From Clostridia bacterium (lineage in GTDB: Bacteria > Bacillota > Clostridia > Oscillospirales > CAG-272), in assembly GCA_017382615.1 (NCBI GenBank), contig JAFNZX010000416.1, positions 1 to 20,382 of the forward strand: a stretch of DNA of 20,382 nucleotides, in the 5' to 3' direction. Every line of letters begins with the position of its first letter. Positions within the stretch are counted from its first letter, which is position 1. A model generated the notes under the pieces. It had not been told where the DNA came from and ran no database searches. It worked only from the letters and a program-made list of their open reading frames with translations. Both the position numbers and the translations under genes were made by a program. Below, piece by piece: positions 13,794-20,382 of the stretch.

Positions 13794-16439
13794 ATGAAAA
13801 AGCGTTTTGCGTTTTCCAAAATTTTCCCCCTTTTGCTGGCTGTTCTTATCATCGCAGCCTGCATCCCGCCTTTGATCCTGCCCGCTTATGCAGCAGAGGT
13901 TTCCGTTATGAACGGCACGGGCGCGCGCGATGCGCTGCGCGTTGAAACCACGTTTGCTTACCGCGCCAAGGTCAACGGTGAATTTACCGGCTTTTCCTTC
14001 GCAATGCCTACCTGGACCGAGACCAATTCGGCTTGCACGCTGGCACTGTTCAAGTGGACGGGTGATCCCGACGACTCCCTTGCAGGCACCCCCATCGCAT
14101 CCGTGCGTATCGACCCCATGAAGGATAACGCCACAAATAAGCTGACCTTTGACGCACAGCCCGCAGGCGAATACCTGTTTGCAGTGCTTGAAACCCGCGG
14201 TGCCGTCGGCGTATGGACCAATACCAACGTAAAAAACGGCAAGGGATTTTTGTACTTGGACGGCAGTGAGAAGCCGCACGAGCCCGAGCTCAAAATCAAT
14301 TTCGTAAATCCTCCCGCAGAGCCCTTCGGTCAATGTGAATCGGTCGGCATCGAGGTTGACGGCAAGCATACCGCTCCCAAGGAATACGTCATCCCCGAGG
14401 ACAGCTTGATCTACACCCACGAGGTCATGCCCGACACCTGGGTATTCACCGACGGTCTGGGTCGCGTTTCACTGACCAACGCTGAGGTGGGTGATCCGCG
14501 CGAGGATAAATCCGTTTCCATTTTCTTCTGGACCTGGCATCTGGGCAGACCCACTGCCGTCAACGTCAATAACGCGGTCGAGCAGTACCCCGAGGCAATA
14601 CGCGATTACAAGCACTCCGTATGGCCCGCCACCGTCTTCCAGGGTTCTTGGAACGAATCCATCTACGGCTACTATGAAAGCACGGACACCTGGGTCATCC
14701 GCCGTCAGGGCGAGCTGCTTGCCAACGCAGGCATTGACGCAGTGCTGACCGATAACACCAACGGTACCGCTACACACAAGTCGGGCTACAAGGCCCTGTT
14801 CAAAACCTGGTCAGACGCTATGGACGACGGCGTGCTGACCCCCAAGGTATCCTTCATGCTGCCCTTTGCAGGCGGTGCGGACACCAACACACAGGTGCGC
14901 GAGATGTACCTGGATTTCTTCCGTGAAGGCGACTACCACAAGCTTTGGTTCTACTGGAACGGCAAGCCTATGCTCATGGCACGCCAGAGCGGCATGAACA
15001 CCGGTGACAACACCGGCAGAGAAATTATTAAATTCTTCACCTGGCGCAGCGGTCAGCCCGGCTATAAGATTGACAAGACCGACGCAGGCCACTGGGGCTG
15101 GCTCTCCACCTATCCGCAGGCAGTTTATTACGCCTCCGCAAAGGACAGAAAGGCAGGCATTGCCGAGCAGGTCACCGTAGGCGTTGCGCAAAACCACAAC
15201 TACGTGCTGGACATGATCTCCGCTATGAGCGGTGACAACGTCATGGGACGCTCTTACACCCACGATTATCAGGATCGCTACAATAAAGAGGGCAAGGAAG
15301 CCTCCAAATGGGGCTACAACTTCGCAGAGCAGTGGGGTTACGCGCTTGAGGTAGACCCCAAGATCATCTTCATCACGGGCTGGAACGAATGGGCAATGGC
15401 ACGCGCCACCAGCTGGCCCGAGGGATACGCATCCGCCGTTCCCAACGCATTCTGCGACCAGTTCAACGACGAATTCTCCCGCGATATCGAGCCTACCAAG
15501 GGCGACCTCAAGGATCACTACTATTACCAGATGGTCAACTTTATCCGCCAGTACAAGGGCGTGCGTCCCATCCCCGCCCCCAACGGCATGGCAACCATTG
15601 ATATTACCAAGGACAACACGCAGTGGAGCGCAGTCGAGCCCTACTACGCAGCTTATATCGGCAACACGGGCGACCGTGAGGGCGACGGCTGGGGCGAGCT
15701 GACCTACCACGAATACTCCGGCAGAAACGACATCATGGGCGCAAAGGTCGCACGTGACGACGAATACGTTTACTTCTACGTAGAGTGCGCAGAGGATATT
15801 ACCCCCTACACCGATCCGCTCTGGATGGTGCTTTACCTGGACACCGATCAGCAGAATCAGGGCTGGGAAACCTTTGATTACGTTTTGAACAAGACCTCTC
15901 CCTCTGCAACCAAGGCAATCCTGGAAAGATTTACCGGCAACGGCTATGAAACCGAGGCCGTGGGCGAGGTGGACTACACCGTAAACGGCAACTACATGCA
16001 GGTCAAGGTGTCCAAGAGCATGCTTGCACTGTCCGGCAACGACTTCACCGTGAACTTTACCTGGACCGACAACGTGCACGACGAGGCGGATCAGGGCGAA
16101 GCAGGCAACACCGACTACGTTTACACCACCTTCTCGGGTGACATTATGGACTTCTACATTTCGGGTGACGTTGCACCCTCGGGCAGATTCAAGTACAGCT
16201 ATATCTCGACCGCTGCAAACGCAACCGGCACCGAGCCCGAGGTTACCACCGAGCCTGTGGAAACCGATCCCGCAGAGAATGTGACCTCCGATGCACAGCC
16301 CCAAACCACTCCCGAAGCCGAGCAGACGACCGACAATACCACCGGACAAAGCAGCGGCTGCAAGTCCTTCGCCGCTCCCGTCATCGTGCTGGCTTTGATG
16401 GCGTGCGTAACCGTCGTAATCACCAAAAAGAAGGATTGA
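13794..16439 (+). CDS. Secreted, membrane-anchored GH99/GH71-like protein with carbohydrate-binding-like domain
   Basis: This is a probable cell-surface glycan-acting protein of 881 residues; its substrate is unknown. An N-terminal signal peptide (1-33, MKKRF..., hydrophobic core, PAYA-A) is clear. IAAC at 20-23 could be read as a lipobox, but the hydrophobic stretch continues past it. A beta-rich region spans about 35-235. A barrel-like domain spans about 240-590, beginning VSIFFWTWHLGRP, with AGIDAVLTDNTN near 312-323 and ITGWNEWAMAR at 527-537. The GWNEW segment corresponds to the NEW loop of GH99/GH71-like and WbsX-like proteins, making Glu532 a candidate catalytic residue. A CBM9/DOMON-like domain follows (about 600-790). 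Then come a T/E/P-rich linker (805-855), a membrane helix (858-876) and the tail KKKD. It is transcribed alone, with its own promoter and terminator. The family is recognised from motifs only. Confidence 0.75.
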   Translation: MKKRFAFSKIFPLLLAVLIIAACIPPLILPAYAAEVSVMNGTGARDALRVETTFAYRAKVNGEFTGFSFAMPTWTETNSACTLALFKWTGDPDDSLAGTPIASVRIDPMKDNATNKLTFDAQPAGEYLFAVLETRGAVGVWTNTNVKNGKGFLYLDGSEKPHEPELKINFVNPPAEPFGQCESVGIEVDGKHTAPKEYVIPEDSLIYTHEVMPDTWVFTDGLGRVSLTNAEVGDPREDKSVSIFFWTWHLGRPTAVNVNNAVEQYPEAIRDYKHSVWPATVFQGSWNESIYGYYESTDTWVIRRQGELLANAGIDAVLTDNTNGTATHKSGYKALFKTWSDAMDDGVLTPKVSFMLPFAGGADTNTQVREMYLDFFREGDYHKLWFYWNGKPMLMARQSGMNTGDNTGREIIKFFTWRSGQPGYKIDKTDAGHWGWLSTYPQAVYYASAKDRKAGIAEQVTVGVAQNHNYVLDMISAMSGDNVMGRSYTHDYQDRYNKEGKEASKWGYNFAEQWGYALEVDPKIIFITGWNEWAMARATSWPEGYASAVPNAFCDQFNDEFSRDIEPTKGDLKDHYYYQMVNFIRQYKGVRPIPAPNGMATIDITKDNTQWSAVEPYYAAYIGNTGDREGDGWGELTYHEYSGRNDIMGAKVARDDEYVYFYVECAEDITPYTDPLWMVLYLDTDQQNQGWETFDYVLNKTSPSATKAILERFTGNGYETEAVGEVDYTVNGNYMQVKVSKSMLALSGNDFTVNFTWTDNVHDEADQGEAGNTDYVYTTFSGDIMDFYISGDVAPSGRFKYSYISTAANATGTEPEVTTEPVETDPAENVTSDAQPQTTPEAEQTTDNTTGQSSGCKSFAAPVIVLALMACVTVVITKKKD

Positions 16440-16453
16440 TTTTCATGATCCCC

Positions 16454-16484
16454 AAGGGGCTTGTCTTTTGGCAAGCCCCTTTTC
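16454..16484 (+). terminator. Terminator after the glycosidase-like gene
   Basis: AAGGGGCTTG (16454-16463) pairs perfectly with CAAGCCCCTT (16472-16481) around an 8-base loop, ending in a run of four T. It starts 15 bases past the stop codon. Confidence 0.8.
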
Positions 16485-16627
16485 GGAGCACAAAAAAGAA
16501 CACCCGTTTGGTACGACATACATGTCTATCGGGAAAATAGACAAAATCCTTTGCAAAAACCCCGCCTAAATTCTCACCGGTAGTTGTTTTCACGAAATAT
16601 CTCGTCAAAAATCGTCAACTTTACCAA
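16485..16627. other. Non-coding spacer before the small RNA promoter
   Basis: No convincing gene is seen here. The only structure is GTCTAT-CGGGAAA-ATAGAC at 16524-16542, a 6-pair hairpin without a T run. Short open frames on either strand lack ribosome binding sites and recognisable protein features. Confidence 0.5.
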
Positions 16628-16656
16628 TTTACAAATCCGCACGAATGCGGTATAAT
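16628..16656 (+). promoter_or_regulatory. Promoter of the unassigned small RNA
   Basis: TTTACA (16628-16633) and a perfect TATAAT (16651-16656) are 17 bases apart. The predicted start is near 16663, three bases before the first RNA hairpin. This supports an independent transcription unit. Confidence 0.8.
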
Positions 16657-16662
16657 AATCAT

Positions 16663-16839
16663 GCTCGACGGAAGCAGGTGTTCCGTCGCAAAAGTGCAGC
16701 TCAAGTCGGACTTTGTGGAATATCAATCTCATGATATCAAGCGTGCAAAGACGCCAAACGTTGCATAGCTTCGTTCGCACCGAGGATATACGCGAGCGAA
16801 CACTCAAGCGGGATCGGTTTTAAGCCGATTCCGTTTTTT
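16663..16839 (+). ncRNA. Unassigned structured small RNA, about 177 nt
   Basis: A stand-alone transcript is predicted from its promoter (TTTACA-17-TATAAT) and a strong terminator, with no ribosome binding site or convincing ORF between them. Visible hairpins are: CGACGGAA-GCAGGTG-TTCCGTCG (16666-16688, 8 pairs); CAAAAGT with ACTTTG (16689-16715, one bulge); ATATCA-ATCTCA-TGATAT (16720-16737); GCGT-GCAAAG-ACGC (16741-16754); TTCGTTCGC with GCGAGCGAA (16770-16800, 9 pairs, one G-U, 13-base loop); and the terminator stem (16809-16833). The 5' and 3' ends are not complementary, which argues against 6S RNA. The SRP tetraloop region, RNase P core and tmRNA landmarks are absent. It could instead be the leader of a riboswitch-type attenuator for lon, but a second terminator and a separate lon promoter follow it. 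The family is not recognised. Confidence 0.62.
16809..16839 (+). terminator. Intrinsic terminator of the small RNA
   Basis: CGGGATCGG (16809-16817) pairs with CCGATTCCG (16825-16833) over nine positions including one G-U, with a 7-base loop. Six T follow at once, and seven more after a short TTGC-containing gap. Confidence 0.88.
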
Positions 16840-16863
16840 CTTGCTTTTTTTGCTTGTTGTTTT

Positions 16864-16885
16864 GCGCGTTTTCGCGCTTTTTTTT
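16864..16885 (+). terminator. Second tandem terminator upstream of lon
   Basis: GCGCG-TTTT-CGCGC (16864-16877) is followed by eight T (16878-16885). Together with the terminator at 16809-16839 it should insulate lon from upstream transcription. Confidence 0.78.
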
Positions 16886-16934
16886 GCGTTTTTTAAAAAA
16901 AGCTATATATAATTGTAAATAAATATTGAAGGGT

Positions 16935-16969
16935 ATAGCATTTTTATTTTCCTTGTGTTATAATGCTAT
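16935..16969 (+). promoter_or_regulatory. lon promoter (extended -10) inside an inverted repeat
   Basis: TGT-TATAAT (16956-16964) is an extended -10 element; no good -35 is seen at the right distance. The inverted repeat ATAGCATT (16935-16942) and AATGCTAT (16962-16969), eight perfect pairs 19 bases apart, brackets the -35/-10 region and overlaps the -10. A repressor bound here would block transcription. It is neither CIRCE nor a CtsR heptad site. Confidence 0.6.
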
Positions 16970-16986
16970 GTTGATATAGTATTTTC

Positions 16987-17002
16987 CGTTATATAACGTT
17001 AT
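16987..17002. promoter_or_regulatory. Overlapping palindromes in the lon leader
   Basis: CGTTATATAACG (16987-16998) is a perfect 12-base palindrome. It overlaps a second one, ATAACGTTAT (16993-17002). They lie about 17-30 bases after the predicted lon transcription start, a plausible place for a repressor. The A/T-rich context makes chance possible. Confidence 0.35.
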
Positions 17003-17046
17003 GAATATATCGCACTACCCTATCCAAGAAAGGACTTTGATTTTTT

Positions 17047-19491
17047 ATGTCAGGATATATAGAAAAAGCCGAGAGCATGACCATGCCCGTCATTGCTCTG
17101 CGCGGCGTTGTCGCCTTTCCCGGCGCAACCATCAATTTCGACGTAGCCGAAGACAGCTTCGGCTCAGCTCACGCTGCAAAGCTGGCAGCACAGGGCTCTC
17201 TGCCCGTGCTTTTGGTAGGCTTGCGCGACACTGCCGAGCCCGACAGCGGCGAGCCCTCACTGCAAAAGCTCTACCGCGTTGGCACAGTTGCCAAAATCAG
17301 ACAGCTTGTCAAATCGGGTGACGGTCAGAACCGTGCCATTGCCGCTTGTATGACGCGCGGCATGCTGACCGCTCTGCACCCCACCGAGGATGCCACCTAT
17401 GCGGAGGTGCTGTGCAAATCCTACGCACTCAAGGACAACGGCGGCATCCGTGCCGAGGCGTATATGCGCCAGGCACTTGCCTCTATGGAGCGCGTGGTGC
17501 ATCATCTGCCCGCATCGGGCGAGGAGATCATGCACGCGGCGCGTGCGCTCAAGGACCCCGGTATGCTGGCTGACTTGATCGCTGCAAACGTGCTCATCCG
17601 CCCCGAGGATAAGCAGACCGTGCTGGAATGCTTTGATCCCATGATCCGTATCGAAACCGTTTGTATGATGTTGGATCACGAGGCGGAGATACTGGAATGT
17701 GACGCCATGATCCACGGTCGCGTGCGTGAGCGCATTGCAAGACACCAGAAAGAATACTACATGCGCGAGCAGATCCGCACCCTGCAGGAGGAGCTTGGCG
17801 AGGGTGACAACGAGATTTGGGAAAACAAAAAGCGCATTGCCCAGGCACATCTGCCCGAGGAGGTGGAGAAAAAGCTGCTCAAGGAAAACGACCGCCTTTC
17901 CCGCACACCGTTCGGCTCTGCCGAGGCGGGCGTGATTGAAAACTACCTGGACGTTTGCTTAGGCCTTCCTTGGAACAAAACCACCAAGGATCGCGTCAGC
18001 ATTGCTGCTGCCAGAAAGGTTTTGGACGCAGATCACGACGGACTGGAGAAGATCAAGGAGCGCATTCTCGAATTCCTTGCGGTCAAGCAGCTCTCCCCCG
18101 ATCTGAAAAATCAGATCATTTGCTTAGTAGGCCCTCCCGGCGTGGGCAAGACCTCCATCGGTGCTTCCATCGCCCGTGCGCTCAAGCGCAAGTACGTGCG
18201 CGTGTCCTTGGGCGGCGTGCGTGACGAGGCAGACATCCGCGGTCACCGCAAGACCTATATCGGTGCAATGCCCGGCAGAATTATCGACGCAGTTTCCCGT
18301 GCGGGCGTGCGCAATCCCCTTATTTTGCTCGATGAGATCGACAAGCTCTCCATCAGCGCGCACGGTGATCCCTCCTCCGCACTTCTGGAGGTGCTGGATC
18401 CCGAGCAGAACAAATATTTCCGCGACCATTTCGTGGAGCTGCCCTTTGACCTTTCCGACTGTCTGTTCATTGCGACTGCCAACACGCTGGAAACCGTGCC
18501 GCGTCCCTTGATCGACCGTATGGAGATCATTGAGCTGAAAACCTACACCAAGAGCGAAAAGCGCAGTATTGCCAAAAATCATCTCATTCCTAAGCAGCTT
18601 GGCAGACACGGTCTTTCCAAGCGCACGGTCAAAATCACGGATGAGGCAATCGACGAGCTGATCGAATACTACACCCGCGAGGCGGGCGTGCGTAACCTTG
18701 AGCGCACCGTTGCCGACCTTTGCCGCAAGGCTGCCAAGAAAATCATCGAAGAAGAGATCAAGAAGGTCGTCATTGACGCCGCGGATATTCAAGGCTACTT
18801 AGGGCCGCGCAAGCGTTTGCCGGACGCCATCTCCGCTATGGACGAGGTGGGCGAGGTCAACGGTCTTGCCTGGACAGAGGTGGGCGGTGACGTTTTGCGC
18901 GTGGAGGTTGCCGTGACCGACGGCACGGGCAAAATCGAGCTGACGGGCTCGCTTGGTGACGTCATGAAGGAAAGCGCAAAGGCTGCGCTGACCTACACCC
19001 GCTCGGTTGCTGCCAAGTGGGGCATTCCCACCGATTTCTATACCAAAAAGGACATTCACGTGCACGTACCCGAGGGTGCTGTGCCCAAGGACGGCCCCAG
19101 CGCGGGCGTGACCATGGCAACCGCTATGATCAGCGCGCTTGCAAATATTCCCGTCCGCCGCGACGTTGCCATGACGGGTGAGATCACGCTGCGCGGCAGA
19201 GTACTTGCCATTGGCGGACTCAAAGAAAAATCGCTTGCCGCATACGCTGCGGGGGCTTTGACCGTATGTATCCCCGCAGACAATATGCGTGATATGCACG
19301 AGCTGGATCCCGAGGTCAAGGAGCACGTGCGCTTTGTGCCCTGCTCTCGCATGGAGGACGTGCTCGCCGTTGCACTCGTGCAGCCCGAGGCAGCCAAGTC
19401 CGCCCCCGCTTCCCATGAGATTTCCGATTACATTCCCGTAGCGACCGGCGCCCACCGCGCTCCCGCTACGTCGTTTACAGAGGTAAAATAA
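17047..19491 (+). CDS. lon: ATP-dependent protease Lon
   Basis: Lon is a soluble hexameric AAA+ serine protease that degrades misfolded and regulatory proteins. The 814 residues include an N-terminal substrate domain (MPVIALRGVVAFPGATINFDV near 13-34, extending to about 300). The AAA+ module has Walker A GPPGVGKTSIG near 361-371 and Walker B LILLDEIDK near 421-429. The protease domain has catalytic Ser685 (PKDGPSAG) and Lys728 (GGLKEKSLAA). Their 43-residue separation equals that of E. coli Ser679/Lys722. The residue after the catalytic lysine is Ser rather than the usual Leu. A tail of about 30 residues after the protease domain is unconserved. The start ATG has AAAGGA about 12 bases upstream, a long spacing; an internal ATG at residue 12 is possible but less likely. 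The stop overlaps the ysxC start by one base. Confidence 0.97.
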   Translation: MSGYIEKAESMTMPVIALRGVVAFPGATINFDVAEDSFGSAHAAKLAAQGSLPVLLVGLRDTAEPDSGEPSLQKLYRVGTVAKIRQLVKSGDGQNRAIAACMTRGMLTALHPTEDATYAEVLCKSYALKDNGGIRAEAYMRQALASMERVVHHLPASGEEIMHAARALKDPGMLADLIAANVLIRPEDKQTVLECFDPMIRIETVCMMLDHEAEILECDAMIHGRVRERIARHQKEYYMREQIRTLQEELGEGDNEIWENKKRIAQAHLPEEVEKKLLKENDRLSRTPFGSAEAGVIENYLDVCLGLPWNKTTKDRVSIAAARKVLDADHDGLEKIKERILEFLAVKQLSPDLKNQIICLVGPPGVGKTSIGASIARALKRKYVRVSLGGVRDEADIRGHRKTYIGAMPGRIIDAVSRAGVRNPLILLDEIDKLSISAHGDPSSALLEVLDPEQNKYFRDHFVELPFDLSDCLFIATANTLETVPRPLIDRMEIIELKTYTKSEKRSIAKNHLIPKQLGRHGLSKRTVKITDEAIDELIEYYTREAGVRNLERTVADLCRKAAKKIIEEEIKKVVIDAADIQGYLGPRKRLPDAISAMDEVGEVNGLAWTEVGGDVLRVEVAVTDGTGKIELTGSLGDVMKESAKAALTYTRSVAAKWGIPTDFYTKKDIHVHVPEGAVPKDGPSAGVTMATAMISALANIPVRRDVAMTGEITLRGRVLAIGGLKEKSLAAYAAGALTVCIPADNMRDMHELDPEVKEHVRFVPCSRMEDVLAVALVQPEAAKSAPASHEISDYIPVATGAHRAPATSFTEVK

Positions 19492-20105
19492 TGGCTTTTA
19501 TGACACAGAACGCACAGCTGCAGATCAGCGCGGGGCTTGCCAAGCAATTCCCCACCAATCCCATTCCGCAGGTTGCTTTTTCCGGTCGCTCCAACGTAGG
19601 CAAGAGCTCCTTGCTCAACACGCTGCTTGGCAGAAAATCTCTTGCGCGCGTTTCCTCCGCGCCCGGAAAAACCATCACGGTCAACTTTTATAACGTAGAC
19701 AAAAAGCTGTTCCTTGTTGACCTGCCCGGCTACGGCTTTGCAGCGCGCAACCCTGCGGACAAGGAAAAATGGAGCATGCTGACCGACGGCTACTTTACAG
19801 GCAATCCCAACGTGGATCTTTTGTGCCTTGTGCTGCAGCTGGTCGATTCCCGCGTGGGACTGACGCGCGACGACGAAATGATGGTGGATTTTCTCAACCA
19901 GAGCGGTATTCCCTACGCCGTCGTTGCCACCAAGGTGGATAAGCTTAACAAGACCGAGCGCGAAAAAAACCTTGCAGCCATTGCAAGCCATCCGCTGCTC
20001 AAGCTCGGCACGCCTGTAATTCCCTTCTCCTCGCTCAAGGGAGAGGGTAAGAATGAGGTTTGGAAGGTCATTTGCGCACACGCAGACCTGCCAACGCCGA
20101 ACTGA
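19491..20105 (+). CDS. ysxC: Ribosome biogenesis GTPase YsxC/EngB
   Basis: YsxC (YihA/EngB) is an essential GTPase in late 50S subunit assembly in B. subtilis. The 204 residues match the usual 195-210. G1 is GRSNVGKS (32-39), G2 is Thr61 in SSAPGKTITVNFYN, G3 is DLPGYGFA (77-84), G4 is TKVD (147-150) and G5 lies in the FSSLKGEG region. The ATG shares its A with the lon TAA stop (TAATG). The lon-ysxC pair is conserved across Firmicutes, and coupling links protein quality control to ribosome assembly. The stop codon lies at the very start of the hairpin array at 20101-20266, so that repeat sits directly against the gene. Confidence 0.96.
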   Translation: MAFMTQNAQLQISAGLAKQFPTNPIPQVAFSGRSNVGKSSLLNTLLGRKSLARVSSAPGKTITVNFYNVDKKLFLVDLPGYGFAARNPADKEKWSMLTDGYFTGNPNVDLLCLVLQLVDSRVGLTRDDEMMVDFLNQSGIPYAVVATKVDKLNKTEREKNLAAIASHPLLKLGTPVIPFSSLKGEGKNEVWKVICAHADLPTPN

Positions 20106-20266
20106 TACCGTCAACGCAGGCGTTGCCGGCATCAGTAATGAAATATTTCGCTGCGCGAAATGTGAAATGTTTGCCTTTGGCAAACGTGAAATCCGCACTG
20201 CGTGCGGGTGAAATATTGCGCCCCCGGCGCAATGTTGTGGAAGAAATTTGCCTTGGGGCAAATTTC
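20101..20266 (+). repeat. Array of six hairpins separated by a GTGAAAT heptamer
   Basis: The array begins with a long imperfect hairpin (20101-20136; ACTGAT...ATCAGT outer arms, 14 of 16 pairs, CAGG loop). Perfect hairpins follow: 20145-20161 (ATTTCGC, loop TGC), 20169-20185 (GTTTGCC, loop TTT), 20193-20207 (CCGCAC, loop TGC), 20215-20233 (ATTGCGCC, loop CCC) and 20243-20266 (GAAATTTGCC, loop TTGG). The separators are ATGAAAT (20138-20144), then GTGAAAT three times (20162-20168, 20186-20192, 20208-20214), then GTTGTGGAA. Stems differ in sequence but the spacers are identical, so structure and linker are the conserved parts. There is no T run, so it is not a simple terminator. It may be a small mobile repeat or an mRNA stability/processing element between ysxC and lysA. 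Confidence 0.85.
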
Positions 20267-20303
20267 AATTTGATTGAATTTTTCGTTATTTCGAGGTATT
20301 ACC

Positions 20304-20382
20304 ATGCTTCTCTATCCCCATTTTGATATCAACGATCAAGGACACCTGACCGTGGGCGGTCTTGACACCGTGGCACTTGCAA
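20304..20382 (+). CDS. lysA: Probable diaminopimelate decarboxylase, N-terminus only
   Basis: Only 26 codons are visible before the window ends. The N-terminus, with DQGHLTVGGLDTVALA, resembles the start of LysA (commonly GHLxIGGxDTxELAxxxGTPLYV). LysA is the PLP enzyme that decarboxylates meso-diaminopimelate to lysine. The ATG has CGAGGT about 8 bases upstream. The PLP lysine and all catalytic residues lie outside the window, so a related fold-type III decarboxylase is possible. No clear promoter is seen between ysxC and this gene, only the hairpin array and an A/T-rich spacer, so it may be co-transcribed with lon-ysxC. Confidence 0.68.
   Translation, partial: MLLYPHFDINDQGHLTVGGLDTVALA

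Noticed and set aside
14811..16349. Minus-strand open frame of 512 codons
   Set aside because: It is a shadow of the surface protein gene. It is rich in Val/Gly/His from reversed codons and has no domain features.
16661..16768. Small open frame of 35 codons inside the small RNA
   Set aside because: There is no ribosome binding site, and its ATG coincides with or precedes the predicted transcription start. A frame of this length is not unusual by chance.
16574..16807. Minus-strand open frame of 77 codons opposite the small RNA
   Set aside because: It starts at a TTG without a ribosome binding site, shows no known features, and crosses the small RNA promoter and hairpins.
16663..16839. Small RNA as SRP RNA, 6S RNA, tmRNA or c-di-GMP riboswitch
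   Set aside because: GGAAGCAG is present but not in the SRP loop context. The ends are not complementary as in 6S, it is too short for tmRNA, and the GACGCCAAAC segment does not complete a c-di-GMP aptamer.
16935..16969. CIRCE or CtsR operator at lon
   Set aside because: The repeat arms ATAGCATT/AATGCTAT with a 19-base spacer do not match TTAGCACTC-N9-GAGTGCTAA or the GGTCAAA heptads.
20101..20266. Hairpin array as a CRISPR array
   Set aside because: The repeated unit is only seven bases, the intervening units are palindromic hairpins of 15-19 bases, and there are no cas genes.
20060..20326. Open frame through the hairpin array
   Set aside because: It overlaps the end of ysxC in another frame and consists of repeat sequence. 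No ribosome binding site or protein features are seen.

Overview
The window is a housekeeping stretch of a chromosome, most likely from a Gram-positive, low-to-mid GC member of the Clostridia (probably a gut Oscillospirales-type organism). The evidence is the Firmicutes-type gene order (infC-rpmI-rplT; dprA-topA-trmFO; rnc-smc-ftsY), the folate-dependent TrmFO, a radical SAM gene wedged between rnc and smc, sigma-A-type promoters, strong GGAGG ribosome binding sites and a surface protein ending in a KKKD membrane anchor. The taxonomic placement is inference; no rRNA gene is present.

Left part (1-12093, minus strand): eight closely packed or overlapping genes read leftward: an RNA 2'-O-methyltransferase, dprA, topA, trmFO, rnc, an Elp3-like radical SAM protein, smc and ftsY (cut by the window edge). 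Overlaps of 1, 4 and 17 bases suggest translational coupling. Themes are RNA modification and processing, DNA topology and condensation, DNA uptake, and membrane targeting.

Middle part (12216-13672, minus strand): the translation operon infC-rpmI-rplT, driven by a perfect-consensus promoter. A leader of about 148 nt carries four successive hairpins. The last is followed by a U-rich run just before the ribosome binding site, which is the architecture of an L20-type attenuator. infC appears to start at ATC. A hairpin terminator follows rplT, and a weak promoter candidate lies before the methyltransferase gene.

Right part (13732-20382, plus strand): a divergent promoter drives a large secreted, membrane-anchored protein with a GH99/GH71-like barrel and a C-terminal carbohydrate-binding-like domain. 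A terminator follows, then a 600-base non-coding stretch. That stretch holds an apparently free-standing structured RNA gene of about 177 nt (promoter, hairpins, terminator), a second terminator, and a lon promoter embedded in an inverted repeat. Then come lon and ysxC (1-base overlap), a striking array of tandem hairpins separated by a repeated GTGAAAT heptamer, and the beginning of a lysA-like gene.

The most interesting items are the unassigned small RNA at about 16663-16839, the hairpin array at 20101-20266, the infC leader, and the surface glycosidase-like protein. No complete new defence or mobile system is evident. The hairpin array may be a short mobile repeat.
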